64,000 nucleotides of DNA, taken from Pseudomonas fluorescens (lineage in GTDB: Bacteria > Pseudomonadota > Gammaproteobacteria > Pseudomonadales > Pseudomonadaceae). The notes beneath the pieces are model-generated. The model saw nothing but the letters and a program-made list of their open reading frames with translations, searched no databases and was not told the origin of the DNA. This document shows positions 54,807-64,000 of this stretch, piece after piece. Made by a program: the position numbers and the translations under genes. Location of the stretch: positions 558,001 to 622,000 of the forward strand of contig NZ_LT907842.1 of the NCBI RefSeq assembly GCF_900215245.1. The letters run 5' to 3'. The number at the start of each line of letters is the position of its first letter. Within the stretch, counting starts at the first letter, position 1.

Positions 54807-55790
54807 TCAGCGCAGCGTCGGCCCCTGGAAGCCCATGTACAAGGCCAGTTTCTCCGCCACACTGGCGCCGAGCTTCTTGGAGAAGCGATCAAACGGCGAT
54901 TCCTCAACCGTGAAATCCACCAACTCTTTCTCGCCAATCACATCGCGCGCCACCGAACTGGCACTGCCCAAACCATCGATCAGCCCCAGCGGCAACGCCT
55001 GCTCGCCCGACCACACCAACCCGGAGAACAGCTCCGGATGGTCTTTATCCTTCAGACGATCCCCACGCCCTTGCTTCACGCTCGCAATGAACTGACGGTG
55101 GGTCGTATCGAGCACGCCCTGCCAGAACTGGGTCTCGTCGGCTTTCTGCGGCTGGAACGGGTCCAGGAATGACTTGTGCTCACCCGAGGTGTAGGTGCGA
55201 CGCTCCACACCCAACTTCTCCATGGTGCCGACGAACCCGTAACCGGCCGCCGTCACACCAATGGAGCCCACCAGACTGGCCTTGTCGGCATAGATCTGAT
55301 CAGCGGCACTGGCAATGTAATAGGCACCCGAGGCGCCCAGATCGGAAATCACTGCGTACAGCTTGATGTCCGGATGCAGTGAGCGCAGACGCCGAATCTC
55401 GTCATACACATAACCCGACTGCACAGGGCTGCCGCCCGGGCTGTTGATGCGCAGGATCACGCCTTTGACCTTGGGGTCTTCAAACGCGGCACGCAAGCTG
55501 CTGACGATATTGTCGGCGCTGGCGGACTCCTTGTCGGCAATCACCCCGCGAACTTCGATCAAAGCGGTGTAGTGGCTGCCACGGGTGGCGCCTTTCTCGA
55601 TGTCCATCAGCGGACTGAACAACGCCAGCATGGCAAGCAGGTAAACAAAGGTCAGCAGCTTGAAGAAAATCCCCCAGCGCCTGGAACGACGCTGCTCCTG
55701 GACACTGGCCAGAAGCGTCTTCTCCAGCAGCTTCCAGCTTTTGTCATCACCGCTCTCGGCCTTTTCGGGCGCTTTCCACTCGTCACTCAT
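54807..55790 (-). CDS. sppA: S49 family signal peptide peptidase (SppA-like)
   Basis: A 327-residue inner-membrane serine protease that degrades cleaved signal peptides. One membrane segment (WGIFFKLLTFVYLLAMLALF, near residues 43-62), then the protease domain with the catalytic serine in LGASGAYYIASAAD (near residue 155) and the INSPGGSPVQSG region. It is 21 bp from the HAD gene and shares its direction. Confidence 0.95.
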   Translation of the reverse strand: MSDEWKAPEKAESGDDKSWKLLEKTLLASVQEQRRSRRWGIFFKLLTFVYLLAMLALFSPLMDIEKGATRGSHYTALIEVRGVIADKESASADNIVSSLRAAFEDPKVKGVILRINSPGGSPVQSGYVYDEIRRLRSLHPDIKLYAVISDLGASGAYYIASAADQIYADKASLVGSIGVTAAGYGFVGTMEKLGVERRTYTSGEHKSFLDPFQPQKADETQFWQGVLDTTHRQFIASVKQGRGDRLKDKDHPELFSGLVWSGEQALPLGLIDGLGSASSVARDVIGEKELVDFTVEESPFDRFSKKLGASVAEKLALYMGFQGPTLR

Positions 55791-55811
55791 GCCATCAACC
55801 CCAGCAAAGAC

Positions 55812-56474
55812 TTATTGGGCCCGGCTGAGCCAGGCCTGCAGTTCAGAAAAATGATCAATCGTCAGCCTGGGCTCATATTGCTGCAAGGCATCGGCAGCCT
55901 GGGCGCCGTAGCTGACCGCCACGCTGTCCATGCCAGCATTGCGCGCCATCATCAGGTCAAACGAAGCGTCACCCACCATCAATGCCTGGCGCGGCGCGAC
56001 GCCGCAATGCTCCAGGATTTGCTCCAGCATCAGAGGATGAGGCTTGCTGGCGGTTTCATCCGCCGCGCGAGTGATGTCGAAATAATCTTCGAAGCCATGT
56101 GCCTTGAGCACCCGATCCAACCCGCGACGGGCCTTGCCGGTAGCGACTGCCAAGTGATAACCCTCGGCACGAAAGGCCTCCAGCGACTGCAGGACACCGT
56201 CAAACAAAGGCGAAGGCGTGGCCTCCAGCGCAATGTAATGATCAGCGTAATGGTCGCGAAAGGTCACCAGCTCAGCGTCGCTGATCTGGGGATACAAGGT
56301 ACGGATCGCCTCAGGCAAGCCCAGGCCGATAATGCCTTTTACCGCCAGGTCAGTGCACAACTCGAAGCCCGAGCGGGTCGAGGCGGCATGCATTGACTCG
56401 ACGATCCGACCAATGGAATTGCACAGGGTGCCGTCCCAATCAAAGATCAGCAGCTTGTAATCAAGGTGCGACAC
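55812..56474 (-). CDS. HAD family hydrolase (phosphoglycolate phosphatase-like)
   Basis: A 220-residue HAD-IA phosphatase. The nucleophile Asp12 is in [10 protein letters not shown], motif II/III regions are VATGKARRG and the acidic motif IV region is [15 protein letters not shown]. The substrate is not fixed; related proteins hydrolyse phosphoglycolate or nucleotides. Its start overlaps the rluC stop by 14 bp, so it is co-translated with rluC. Confidence 0.93.
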   Translation of the reverse strand: MSHLDYKLLIFDWDGTLCNSIGRIVESMHAASTRSGFELCTDLAVKGIIGLGLPEAIRTLYPQISDAELVTFRDHYADHYIALEATPSPLFDGVLQSLEAFRAEGYHLAVATGKARRGLDRVLKAHGFEDYFDITRAADETASKPHPLMLEQILEHCGVAPRQALMVGDASFDLMMARNAGMDSVAVSYGAQAADALQQYEPRLTIDHFSELQAWLSRAQ

Positions 56475-57420
56475 TCAAACGCTCCACGGTCTTGGCCCAC
56501 ATCTCGTCGACCGGTGCCTGCAGCTTCAGTTCGCCACCATCGGGCAGCGGCACCGTCAGCATGTAGGCGTGCAGAAACAGGCGCTTGCCGCCCAGGTCGC
56601 GGATTTCCTTGGAGAAGTCCTCATCACCGTACTTGGTGTCGCCGGCGATGCAGTGGCCTGCGTGCAGCGTATGCACGCGAATCTGGTGGGTACGACCGGT
56701 CACCGGCTTGGCCTCGACCAGGGTGGCGAAGTCACCGAAGCGGCGCAGCACCTTGAACAGGGTCAGGGCTTCTTTGCCCTCCTCGTCCACTTCGACCATG
56801 CGCTCGCCGGAGCGCAGGTTGCTCTTCTGCAATGGCGCACGCACGCTCTTGATGGAACTGGCCCAGTTGCCACGGACCAACGCCATGTAGCGCTTGTCCA
56901 CGCCATCGCCACGCAAAGCGGTGTGCAGGTGGCGCAACATGCTGCGTTTTTTGGCAATCATCAACAGGCCGGAGGTGTCACGGTCCAGGCGATGAACCAG
57001 CTCCAGCTCCTTGGCATCCGGACGCAACTGGCGAAAGGCTTCGATCACGCCGAATGTCAGGCCGCTGCCACCGTGAACCGCAATGCCGCAGGGCTTGTTG
57101 ATCACGATCAGCTTGTTATCTTCGAACACAATCGAGGCTTCAAGGCGCTGCAACAGGCCTTGAGCCAGTGGCACAGGCTCGTCGCGCTCAGGCACGCGCA
57201 CCGGCGGCACACGGACGATATCGCCCGCCTGCAGCTTGTACTCGGGCTTGATCCGGCCCTTGTTCACGCGCACTTCGCCTTTACGCAAGATGCGGTAAAT
57301 CAAGGTCTTGGGCACGCCTTTGAGCCTGGCCAGGAGAAAGTTGTCGATGCGTTGGCCGGCATATTCCGGCGAGACCTCAAGCAGCTGGACGCTGGGGGTC
57401 TGGGGGGCGGTAGTCGTCAT
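56461..57420 (-). CDS. rluC: 23S rRNA pseudouridine synthase RluC
   Basis: A 319-residue RluA-family synthase that makes pseudouridines in 23S rRNA (E. coli sites 955, 2504 and 2580). N-terminal S4 RNA-binding domain ([20 protein letters not shown], residues about 20-40). The catalytic Asp is in [11 protein letters not shown] (near residue 145). It is divergent from rne, as in P. aeruginosa. Confidence 0.97.
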   Translation of the reverse strand: MTTTAPQTPSVQLLEVSPEYAGQRIDNFLLARLKGVPKTLIYRILRKGEVRVNKGRIKPEYKLQAGDIVRVPPVRVPERDEPVPLAQGLLQRLEASIVFEDNKLIVINKPCGIAVHGGSGLTFGVIEAFRQLRPDAKELELVHRLDRDTSGLLMIAKKRSMLRHLHTALRGDGVDKRYMALVRGNWASSIKSVRAPLQKSNLRSGERMVEVDEEGKEALTLFKVLRRFGDFATLVEAKPVTGRTHQIRVHTLHAGHCIAGDTKYGDEDFSKEIRDLGGKRLFLHAYMLTVPLPDGGELKLQAPVDEMWAKTVERLSVAP

Positions 57421-58179
57421 GGCGGCGATGATAACAATTTTTTATGGAATTGAAGCACTTAATCATTGCTGCTATAGTCGCGAACGCCGCCAAAAGCGGC
57501 CTGGACAGAGGACTTGCGGCAAATTGCCGGCCCTGACCATCGCAATTCATCAGGACGCGAGGCCGTCCTACGGGGCTTTCGCCACCTTGGAAGGCTCGAG
57601 ATTGTAACAAGCGCAGGTGACATGAGGCCTGAAGCGAGTGCAGAAAGCAGAGTGAATACTCGCGTTCTGCGCCGATATTTACGGCCAGTTCACAAAGTGC
57701 AGTCAGTCTTGAGCCAGACCATGGCGAATGCTTCGGAAACAACGCCTGTTAAGAGCTGAGTGAGAGCGCAATCGCCCACACCTAGTCTTGTTTAGCCATG
57801 AGCGTGGACTCCCCATTGGAGAACACGGTAAATGCCAACCCGCTGCGGATTCTGCGCGCGGCAGCACCCGAATTATCAGGGATACGTGTAGGGTGGAGAT
57901 GCACAACCGTCGGACCGTGTAGCACTAGGCTTATATTTAGACGCTTCATCTCGTCCACAGTCGCCGGTTGATTCCTCCTCCTGACCTTAGCTTTTGTTGA
58001 AGTGGTGCCTTTGTCACCACCGCTAACAAGCAGGACGCGTCCGTCGCGATACCGGCCCACATTGGCGGGTTTTGCTGGACACTGGAGTGGCCAACCACTC
58101 TTGACGCACCTGACACCGACCGTGAGAAGTCGTGTGTGCCGAACGCCGTTTCCGGCAGCCCGGAAACCGACGGTACAAC
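57421..58179. other. Long rne 5' region (leader)
   Basis: This 759-bp gap between rluC and rne holds the rne promoter near its left end and a leader of about 700 nt. RNase E controls its own mRNA through such a leader in E. coli, and pseudomonads have a conserved rne leader motif (rne-II). I see many small hairpins but did not fold them. Confidence 0.7.
57450..57478 (+). promoter_or_regulatory. Promoter of rne
   Basis: TTGAAG (57450-57455), a 17-bp spacer and TATAGT (57473-57478) form a good sigma-70 promoter. The predicted start is near 57485, about 695 nt before the rne ATG. Confidence 0.65.
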
Positions 58180-61100
58180 ATGAAAAGAATGCTGATTAAC
58201 GCAACTCAACCCGAAGAGTTGCGTGTTGCACTGGTAGATGGCCAACGCCTCTACGACCTGGACATCGAGTCCGGTGCACGCGAGCAAAAGAAGGCCAACA
58301 TCTATAAAGGCCGTATTACTCGCATCGAACCAAGCCTTGAGGCTGCCTTTGTCGATTTCGGCTCCGAGCGCCATGGCTTCCTGCCCCTCAAGGAAATCTC
58401 CCGCGAGTACTTCAAGAAAGCCCCTGAAGGCCGCGTGAACATCAAGGACGTCCTGAGCGAAGGCCAGGAAGTCATCGTTCAGGTCGAAAAAGAAGAACGT
58501 GGCAACAAGGGCGCAGCCCTGACCACGTTCATCAGCCTGGCTGGCCGTTACCTGGTCCTGATGCCGAACAACCCACGTGCCGGCGGCATTTCCCGTCGTA
58601 TCGAAGGCGAAGAGCGCAACGAACTGCGTGAAGCGCTGAACGGCCTGGTAGCACCGGCCGACATGGGCCTGATCGTTCGCACTGCCGGCCTTGGCCGCAG
58701 CAGCGAAGAAATGCAGTGGGACCTCGACTACCTGCTGCAACTGTGGACCGCTATCAAAGAAGCGTCCCTGGATCGTTCCGCGCCGTTCCTGATCTACCAG
58801 GAAAGCAACGTAATCATCCGCGCCATCCGCGACTACCTGCGCCAGGACATCGGCGAAGTACTGATCGACAGCGTTGAAGCCCAGGACGAAGCCCTGACCT
58901 TCATCCGCCAGGTGATGCCGCAGTACGCCAGCAAGATCAAGCTGTACGAAGACAGCGTTCCGCTGTTCAACCGTTTCCAGATCGAAAGCCAGATCGAGAC
59001 CGCCTTCCAGCGCGTGGTCGAACTGCCTTCCGGCGGCTCCATTGTTATCGACCCGACCGAAGCCCTGGTGTCCATCGACATCAACTCGGCGCGCGCGACC
59101 AAAGGTAGCGACATCGAAGAAACCGCCCTGCAGACCAACCTGGAAGCGGCTGAAGAAATCGCCCGCCAGTTGCGCCTGCGTGATATCGGCGGCCTGATCG
59201 TGATCGACTTCATCGACATGACCCCCGCCAAGAACCAGCGCGCCGTGGAAGAGAAAGTCCGCGAATGCCTGGAAGCTGACCGCGCCCGTGTGCAGGTTGG
59301 CCGTATCTCGCGCTTCGGCCTGCTGGAAATGTCCCGTCAGCGCCTGCGCCCATCCCTGGGTGAAAGCAGCGGCATCGTCTGCCCGCGCTGCAACGGCACC
59401 GGCATCATCCGTGATGTTGAATCGCTGTCCCTGGCGATCCTGCGCCTGATCGAAGAAGAAGCCCTGAAAGACCGCACCGCCGAAGTCCGCGCGCAAGTGC
59501 CGATCCCGGTTGCAGCCTTCCTGCTCAACGAAAAACGCAACTCGATCACCAAGATCGAACTGCGCACCCGCGCCCGTATCGTCATCCTGCCGAACGATCA
59601 CCTCGAAACGCCGCACTTCGAAGTGCAGCGCCTGCGCGATGACAGCCCGGAAGCCCACAGCGGCCAGTCCAGCTATGAAATCGCTGCTGCCGCTGCGGAA
59701 GTCGAAGAAGTCCAGCCGGCCGCCGCAACCCGCACACTGGTTCGCCAGGAAGCTGCCGTGAAGACTGCACCGGCGCGTGCCAACGCACCGGTTCCGGCCG
59801 AAGTGGCTGCACCGGTTGCCGCCCCTGCCGCCATGCCTGAGCCAAGCCTGTTCAAAGGTCTGGTGAAGTCGCTGGTGAGCCTGTTCGCCACCAAAGAAGA
59901 GCCTGTCGCTCCGGTTGTGGTTGAAAAACCCGCCGCCGAGCGTCCGGCCCGTAACGAAGAGCGTCGCAACGGTCGCCAGCAGAGCCGTAACCGCAACGGT
60001 CGCCGTGACGAAGAGCGCAAGCCTCGTGAAGAACGTGCACCGCGTGAAGAACGCGCGCCACGTGAAGAGCGTGCACCTCGCGAAGCCCGTGAAGAAACCC
60101 CGACCGTAGCCCGCGAAGAACGTGCACCGCGTGAAGAGCGCGCACCACGTACTCCGCGCGCCCCGCGTGAAGATCGCAAGCCACGTGGCGAGCGCGAAGA
60201 ACGTGTGCGTGAACTGCGCGAGCCGCTGGACGCCGCACCGGCCGTTGCTGCCGAAGCTGCCAGCGAAGAGCGTCCGGCTCGCCAGCCGCGTGAAGAACGC
60301 GCCCCACGTGAAGAGCGCCAACCGCGCCCACCGCGTGAAGAGCGTCAACCACGTGCCGAGCAAGCCGCTGCCGCCAGCGAAGAAGAAGTGCTGACTGGCG
60401 AAGAGCAGTCGCAGGAAGATGGCCAGGACAACGCCGAAGGCGATCGTCCACGCCGCCGCTCCCGTGGCCAGCGTCGTCGCAGCAACCGTCGTGAGCGTCA
60501 GCGTGATGCCAACGGCAATGTGATCGAAGGCTCGGAAGAGACCGGCGAAAACGGTGAAGCTGCAACCACAGAGCCGACGGGCGCCGAACTGGCTGCTGGC
60601 CTGGCTGTGACCGCCGCAGTGGCCAGCAGCGTAATCAGCGCACCGGCTGAAGCCCAGGCGCATGAGCAAGCTGAACGCGCTACCGCTGCTGTCGAAGAGA
60701 CTGCGGCTGTAGAAGCGCCGGTTGTTGAAGCGCCAGTTGCTGAAGCCCCGGCGGTTGAAGCCCCTGTCGTCGAAGCAACCACCCCGATCGAAGCCCCAGT
60801 GGTTCCGGAAGTGGAAGTTGCGCCGGTTCGCGAAGCCCAACCCGAAGTGGAAGTGGCTGCTGTTGAGCCTGCACCCGTAGTTGAAGCTCAGCCAGTGGTT
60901 GAAGCAGCTGTTGAAGCCCCGGCTGTCGAAGAAGCTGCCCCGGCAGTGCGTGAAGTTCGCGAAGAACAGACCGCCTTCCAGTGGACGGCCGAACCCGCTG
61001 CACCGGTTGAAGCGCCAGCACCTGCCCCCGTGGTAGAAGAAGCGCCTGCACCGGTTGCCGAAGTGGTTGCCGAACCAGCCCCAGCGGTCGAGCCTGCACC

Positions 61101-61365
61101 CGTGGTTGAAGCGCCAGTGGTTGCCGAAGTCGCAGCGCCGGTGATTGAAGCGGCTCCCGTTAGCGCCCTGACCGAAAATGGCCGTGCGCCGAACGACCCA
61201 CGTGAAGTGCGTCGTCGTCGCAAGGCAGCTGAAGCTGCCGCTGCTGCAGCCGCTGCCGCACCGGCTGCCGAAGTGGTCGAGGCGCCAGCCCCTGCCGCAG
61301 AAACAGTGGTTGAACATGCCCCACAGGCACTGGAAGCAGAGCACGAGCCTAAACCTCTCGTCTGA
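58180..61365 (+). CDS. rne: Ribonuclease E
   Basis: A 1061-residue endoribonuclease at the core of the RNA degradosome. S1 RNA-binding domain (residues about 35-125), RNase G/E catalytic domain, and the zinc-link CPRC (Cys401, Cys404), in the same place as in E. coli. From about residue 530 the protein is a disordered scaffold: first an Arg/Glu/Pro-rich arginine-rich RNA-binding region ([10 protein letters not shown] repeats, near 610-740), then an Ala/Val/Glu/Pro-rich region. The ATG at 58180 opens the family N-terminus [10 protein letters not shown]. It has its own promoter and terminator. Confidence 0.98.
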   Translation: MKRMLINATQPEELRVALVDGQRLYDLDIESGAREQKKANIYKGRITRIEPSLEAAFVDFGSERHGFLPLKEISREYFKKAPEGRVNIKDVLSEGQEVIVQVEKEERGNKGAALTTFISLAGRYLVLMPNNPRAGGISRRIEGEERNELREALNGLVAPADMGLIVRTAGLGRSSEEMQWDLDYLLQLWTAIKEASLDRSAPFLIYQESNVIIRAIRDYLRQDIGEVLIDSVEAQDEALTFIRQVMPQYASKIKLYEDSVPLFNRFQIESQIETAFQRVVELPSGGSIVIDPTEALVSIDINSARATKGSDIEETALQTNLEAAEEIARQLRLRDIGGLIVIDFIDMTPAKNQRAVEEKVRECLEADRARVQVGRISRFGLLEMSRQRLRPSLGESSGIVCPRCNGTGIIRDVESLSLAILRLIEEEALKDRTAEVRAQVPIPVAAFLLNEKRNSITKIELRTRARIVILPNDHLETPHFEVQRLRDDSPEAHSGQSSYEIAAAAAEVEEVQPAAATRTLVRQEAAVKTAPARANAPVPAEVAAPVAAPAAMPEPSLFKGLVKSLVSLFATKEEPVAPVVVEKPAAERPARNEERRNGRQQSRNRNGRRDEERKPREERAPREERAPREERAPREAREETPTVAREERAPREERAPRTPRAPREDRKPRGEREERVRELREPLDAAPAVAAEAASEERPARQPREERAPREERQPRPPREERQPRAEQAAAASEEEVLTGEEQSQEDGQDNAEGDRPRRRSRGQRRRSNRRERQRDANGNVIEGSEETGENGEAATTEPTGAELAAGLAVTAAVASSVISAPAEAQAHEQAERATAAVEETAAVEAPVVEAPVAEAPAVEAPVVEATTPIEAPVVPEVEVAPVREAQPEVEVAAVEPAPVVEAQPVVEAAVEAPAVEEAAPAVREVREEQTAFQWTAEPAAPVEAPAPAPVVEEAPAPVAEVVAEPAPAVEPAPVVEAPVVAEVAAPVIEAAPVSALTENGRAPNDPREVRRRRKAAEAAAAAAAAAPAAEVVEAPAPAAETVVEHAPQALEAEHEPKPLV
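60020..60360 (+). repeat. Arg/Glu/Pro repeat tract in the RNase E scaffold
   Basis: The DNA encodes many copies of the pentamer-like unit Arg-Glu-Glu-Arg with Ala-Pro spacers (APREER). This is the arginine-rich RNA-binding part of RNase E. Repeat number is likely to vary between strains. Confidence 0.8.
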
Positions 61366-61384
61366 TCGCCAGCGCTACTAAAAA

Positions 61385-61418
61385 GCCCCGTCAGGTAACC
61401 CTGGCGGGGCTTTTTTTT
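61385..61418 (+). terminator. Rho-independent terminator of rne
   Basis: An 11-bp stem (GCCCCGTCAGG/CCTGGCGGGGC with one G-T pair, loop TAAC) followed by eight T residues, 20 bp after the stop. Confidence 0.95.
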
Positions 61419-61470
61419 GGCTACTGCTCTAATGCACGCAAGGGTTGATCACGCGACTGAGCGACAGGCA

Positions 61471-61908
61471 CTACTTATTCACAGGCACCAAGTCGAAACG
61501 ATTGACCTGGTATTGAAAAAGCAAACAATCCGGCCCCGCTCTACACCCACTGAAGTGCTTTAGCCCCGCAGGCAGCCAGTAATAAGAGCCTGGGGGATAG
61601 TCAACTGTTTTGCCGTCGATAATTGCGTAGAACGTCCCCTGAAGCACCACTGTCGGCAGCGCTTGCGTGTGACGATGGTAAGGATTATCTCTGCCACCGG
61701 GAAACCTTACGAAGGCCTCATAAGGCCCATTGCCCAAGAGATCGCCTTTCACATTGGCATAATAAATCCCCTGGCTACCCGGAACCTCCTTCCACACAAG
61801 AGCAGAGACGGGCTCAGAAATAGGGTCGTTCGGTTCCGGGGGCGGTATATAAGCCCATGCCGCCGTAGAGAGCATGAGGGTTGCGATAGCTACTTTAATT
61901 TTTGTCAT
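61471..61908 (-). CDS. Exported cupin domain protein
   Basis: A 145-residue protein with a signal peptide (cleavage near AAWA, about residue 18) and a cupin fold. The metal-binding style block PYHRHTQALPTVVLQG (near residue 75) and GSYYWLPAGLKHFSG match cupin motifs 1 and 2, with likely histidine metal ligands. Two cysteines near the C-terminus (GCRAGPDC) may form a disulfide. Similar proteins are grouped with DUF4437. The function is unknown. The ATG at 61908 is used; a GTG four codons upstream is possible. Confidence 0.85.
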   Translation of the reverse strand: MTKIKVAIATLMLSTAAWAYIPPPEPNDPISEPVSALVWKEVPGSQGIYYANVKGDLLGNGPYEAFVRFPGGRDNPYHRHTQALPTVVLQGTFYAIIDGKTVDYPPGSYYWLPAGLKHFSGCRAGPDCLLFQYQVNRFDLVPVNK

Positions 61909-62108
61909 GAAGGCACTCACCGTAAATTAATTACGCCTCAGCCTAAACGGGGAAATACTGCCACTTCAGACCCTGGACAGTCAGACAATAAAAGCTTTCC
62001 GCCTCTGAACTGACGGCAGGAAGTATGACTAATAACAGAGCTTGCCAGCGGCCCGCTTCATTAGTCACCTGGAAGTCTAGAAGAGGAAAAAACAAACGCC
62101 ACTGTCGA

Positions 62109-62693
62109 TCACATCCCGTAGTGCAACAACGTGGGCACATCTACATCCCACAGGATCCCTGGGTCATCGACGGCAACTTCTCGCAGGCCCGCACTGGCAA
62201 ACAGCGGCTTGGCCCCACGGTCTCCGGTCAGCGCCATCAAAGCAGGGCCGAACGAACGTCCAAACGCGACGGGATGCCCATACTGACCGCAATGCACAGG
62301 CGCGCTGATGTCAGCCTCCTCCAGCGCGGCGATCACTTGCTCAATACTGGAAGGCAAGATAAACGGCATGTCTCCCAGCACTATCAGCCACCCCTCAGCC
62401 GCAGCGCTGGCCGCGACAGCTGCCGCAATACTGTCGCCCATGCCGGATGAATGCAGCAACAACACCTCACACCCGTAGAGCTGCGCCAGGCGAATCACTT
62501 CAAGCCGCTCTGGCGTGGTCACCACCCACCGCGCTACGACACGCTCAGGCAAGGTCATCAGCACTTGCTCGATGACCGGCCGCGTCACGCCATCGCGCCC
62601 CACGCAACGGGCCAGTAACTTATCCTGATCAACGCCGGCTTCAGCACGAAAGCGGCTGCCCTGCCCCGCTGCCAGCACAATCGCCGTAACCAT
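62109..62693 (-). CDS. Molybdenum cofactor cytidylyltransferase-like protein (MobA/MocA family)
   Basis: A 194-residue NTP-transferase-fold protein. The N-terminal nucleotide motif is VLAAGQGSRF (residues 6-15), followed by the LGDMPFI metal-binding block near residue 95. MocA-type enzymes attach CMP to molybdopterin for the xanthine dehydrogenase family, and the adjacent xdhC supports that role over MobA-type GMP transfer. It overlaps the xdhC stop by 1 bp (TAATG). Confidence 0.9.
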   Translation of the reverse strand: MVTAIVLAAGQGSRFRAEAGVDQDKLLARCVGRDGVTRPVIEQVLMTLPERVVARWVVTTPERLEVIRLAQLYGCEVLLLHSSGMGDSIAAAVAASAAAEGWLIVLGDMPFILPSSIEQVIAALEEADISAPVHCGQYGHPVAFGRSFGPALMALTGDRGAKPLFASAGLREVAVDDPGILWDVDVPTLLHYGM

Positions 62694-63679
62694 TACTCAG
62701 CCGCCACCGGCAGCGGTTTCTTCTGCACCGGTGCCACGCCATTTTTGATCGCGACAATTTCCGCCATCAGTGACAAGGCAATTTCGGCCGGTGTGTGGCT
62801 ACCGATATGCAGACCGATCGGCCCATGCAGACGTGCAATCGCCTCCGCCGACAAACCCAGCGCGGCCAGGGTTTCCCGACGTTTCTGCGTATTAACCCGC
62901 GAACCGAGGGCGCCAATGTAGAACGCCGATGAGTTCAGCGCCGTCAGCAGCGCCATATCGTCCAATCGAGGGTCGTGAGTCAGGCAGACGATGGCCGTGC
63001 GCTCATCCGTCTGGATATTCAATACCGCCTCATCCGGCATGCCGGGCACAAAGCGGCCATGTTGTTCTTCCCAGCCGTAGACGAACTCTTCGCGCGGGTC
63101 ACAGATCAGCACTTCGAAATCCAGCAAGCGCGCCATCTCGGCCACGTAACGCGACAGTTGCCCGGCACCGATCAACAACAGGCGCCAGCGTGGGCCGTAG
63201 ATAGCGCGTAAGCGTTCGCCATCAAACGTCACCGTGTCGGTCTTGCTCGCCGCACCCAGGCTCACGTGGCCGGTGGCCAGGTCCAGCTCGCGGGCGACGA
63301 TTTCATGCGCTTCGCAACGCTGCAGCAGCTCAGCGACCCAACGCCAGTCGTCCACCCGCTCTTCCGTCAAGCGCAACGTGCCGCCACACGGCAGGCCAAA
63401 ACGCGCCGCTTCATCGCGGGTAACGCCGTAGGTCACCAACTGCACCGGCGGGCCGTCATCCACCCAGCGGCCGTCCTGCAACCGCGCGATCAAGTCATCC
63501 TCAATGCAACCGCCGGACACCGATCCGATCACCACACCATCACCGCGCAAGGCCAACATCGCCCCCGGTGGACGCGGTGCACTGCCCCAGGTCTGAACCA
63601 CGCTGTACAACAGCACTCGCTGCCCGGCGCGGCGCCATTGGAGCACGCTGCGCAGGACATTCAGATCCACGCTATCCAT
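62693..63679 (-). CDS. xdhC: XdhC family protein (molybdenum enzyme maturation)
   Basis: A 328-residue protein with an XdhC/CoxI N-terminal domain (PPGAMLALRGDGVVIGSVSGGC, near residue 40) and a C-terminal Rossmann-like domain (LIGAGQLSRYVAEMA, near 168, and GALGSRVNTQKRRETL). XdhC proteins bind the molybdenum cofactor, help sulfurate it and insert it into xanthine dehydrogenase-type enzymes. It is co-translated with the MocA-like gene. The client enzyme is not in the window. Confidence 0.94.
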   Translation of the reverse strand: MDSVDLNVLRSVLQWRRAGQRVLLYSVVQTWGSAPRPPGAMLALRGDGVVIGSVSGGCIEDDLIARLQDGRWVDDGPPVQLVTYGVTRDEAARFGLPCGGTLRLTEERVDDWRWVAELLQRCEAHEIVARELDLATGHVSLGAASKTDTVTFDGERLRAIYGPRWRLLLIGAGQLSRYVAEMARLLDFEVLICDPREEFVYGWEEQHGRFVPGMPDEAVLNIQTDERTAIVCLTHDPRLDDMALLTALNSSAFYIGALGSRVNTQKRRETLAALGLSAEAIARLHGPIGLHIGSHTPAEIALSLMAEIVAIKNGVAPVQKKPLPVAAE

Positions 63680-63756
63680 CCAACCTCCGCCGCGTTATTG
63701 AAGAGCTATTGATTGACTGTAAAGCAAAAGATTCCAAAAGTGATCGGGTACAAACG

Positions 63757-63785
63757 CAAACGCCCCGAACAAGTCGGGGCGTTTG
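63757..63785 (-). terminator. Hairpin downstream of dctA
   Basis: CAAACGCCCCGA (63757-63768) and TCGGGGCGTTTG (63774-63785) are perfect 12-bp complements with loop ACAAG. Located 37 bp after the dctA stop. The T tract is weak, part of the stem itself. Confidence 0.8.
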
Positions 63786-63821
63786 TGAGTGGCTTCGGCG
63801 TCAGTTCACGCCATCTACCTG

Positions 63822-64000
63822 TTACTTCACTGCAGCAGGCGCAGGACCTTCGGCCACACCCAGGTCATCTTCCGGACGGGTGTCGGAGATGCCGGTACCG
63901 CCGGATGCCAACTCGCTCTGCAGCTTGTCGGTGTCCAGTTCGTTGACCCACTTGGCCACAACGATGGTGGCAACGGCGTTACCCACCAGGTTGGTCAGTG
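63822..64000 (-). CDS. dctA: C4-dicarboxylate transporter DctA, C-terminal part (cut by window edge)
   Basis: The last 58 codons of a minus-strand gene whose start lies beyond 64,000. The translation reads [20 protein letters not shown], then [18 protein letters not shown] and ends AAVK. This matches the end of DctA (glutamate/aspartate:sodium symporter family), including the [16 protein letters not shown] ending usual in Pseudomonas. It imports succinate, fumarate and malate. A terminator-like hairpin follows the stop. Confidence 0.92.
   Translation of the reverse strand, partial: LTNLVGNAVATIVVAKWVNELDTDKLQSELASGGTGISDTRPEDDLGVAEGPAPAAVK

Noticed and set aside
59600..61300. Internal repeats in rne considered as CRISPR or mobile repeat
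   Set aside because: Repeats are imperfect, in frame and encode Arg/Glu/Pro or Ala/Val/Glu units, as known for RNase E scaffolds.
57946..61344. A 1132-codon open frame on the minus strand across all of rne
   Set aside because: It is the antisense of rne, kept open by rne codon bias and repeats. It is Phe/Gly/His-rich with no recognised domain, and rne on the other strand is certain.

Overview
The window is a Pseudomonas chromosome segment, most likely from the P. fluorescens group. The housekeeping backbone (etfBA/etfD, the sRNA RgsA, tatD, holB, tmk, mltG, pabC, fabF, acpP, fabG, fabD, plsX, rpmF, yceD, maf, sppA, rluC, rne) follows the order known from P. aeruginosa PAO1. The intergenic gaps carry REP/REPIN palindromes typical of fluorescent pseudomonads. 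GC content is high, and there is no rRNA, prophage, insertion sequence or CRISPR array.

Region by region. 0-5 kb: a membrane diguanylate cyclase, tRNA-Ser(GGA), a crotonase, a PlsC-like acyltransferase and a CorA-like transporter. 5-10 kb: a glutamine amidotransferase and a two-gene beta-oxidation operon (FadB-like multifunctional enzyme plus thiolase). 10-20.8 kb: a cytochrome c fused to a redox-enzyme-like domain; an operon of circularly permuted ATP-grasp, alpha-E and transglutaminase proteins; an RraB-like RNase E inhibitor; small envelope proteins; a MocR regulator; and a DUF4398/OmpA lipoprotein pair with a periplasmic binding protein. 20.8-24.8 kb: etfB-etfA divergent from the ETF:quinone oxidoreductase gene, which has a near-consensus promoter with a PsrA-type box. 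24.9-43.7 kb: mostly accessory metabolism. It holds an AraC/alcohol dehydrogenase pair, an SDR-araF-araG-araH sugar uptake operon with an IclR regulator, a GNAT, an MFS transporter, and a cluster of GntR, ADP-ribosylglycohydrolase, NCS1 permease, PfkB kinase and methyltransferase. This cluster resembles E. coli yegW/yegTUV and is probably an uncharacterised nucleoside salvage or catabolic route. DUF1285, DUF4823, moaA and a TetR regulator follow.

44-57.5 kb: the co-directional fatty acid/phospholipid synthesis, DNA replication and cell wall block on the minus strand, from rluC/HAD/sppA through yceD-rpmF-plsX-fabD-fabG-acpP-fabF-pabC-mltG-tmk-holB-tatD, with maf divergent from yceD. The yceD promoter is consensus-like and so close to the start codon that the message looks leaderless. 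The pilZ gene that sits between holB and tatD in P. aeruginosa is absent. 57.5-61.4 kb: rne behind a leader of about 700 nt. 61.4-64 kb: a secreted cupin protein, a MobA-like cytidylyltransferase with XdhC (molybdenum cofactor maturation), and the C-terminal end of dctA, cut by the window edge.

All functional calls come from reading motifs, lengths and gene order. No database search was run, so family names rest on recognition. Promoter, operator and sRNA calls are sequence-pattern inferences.
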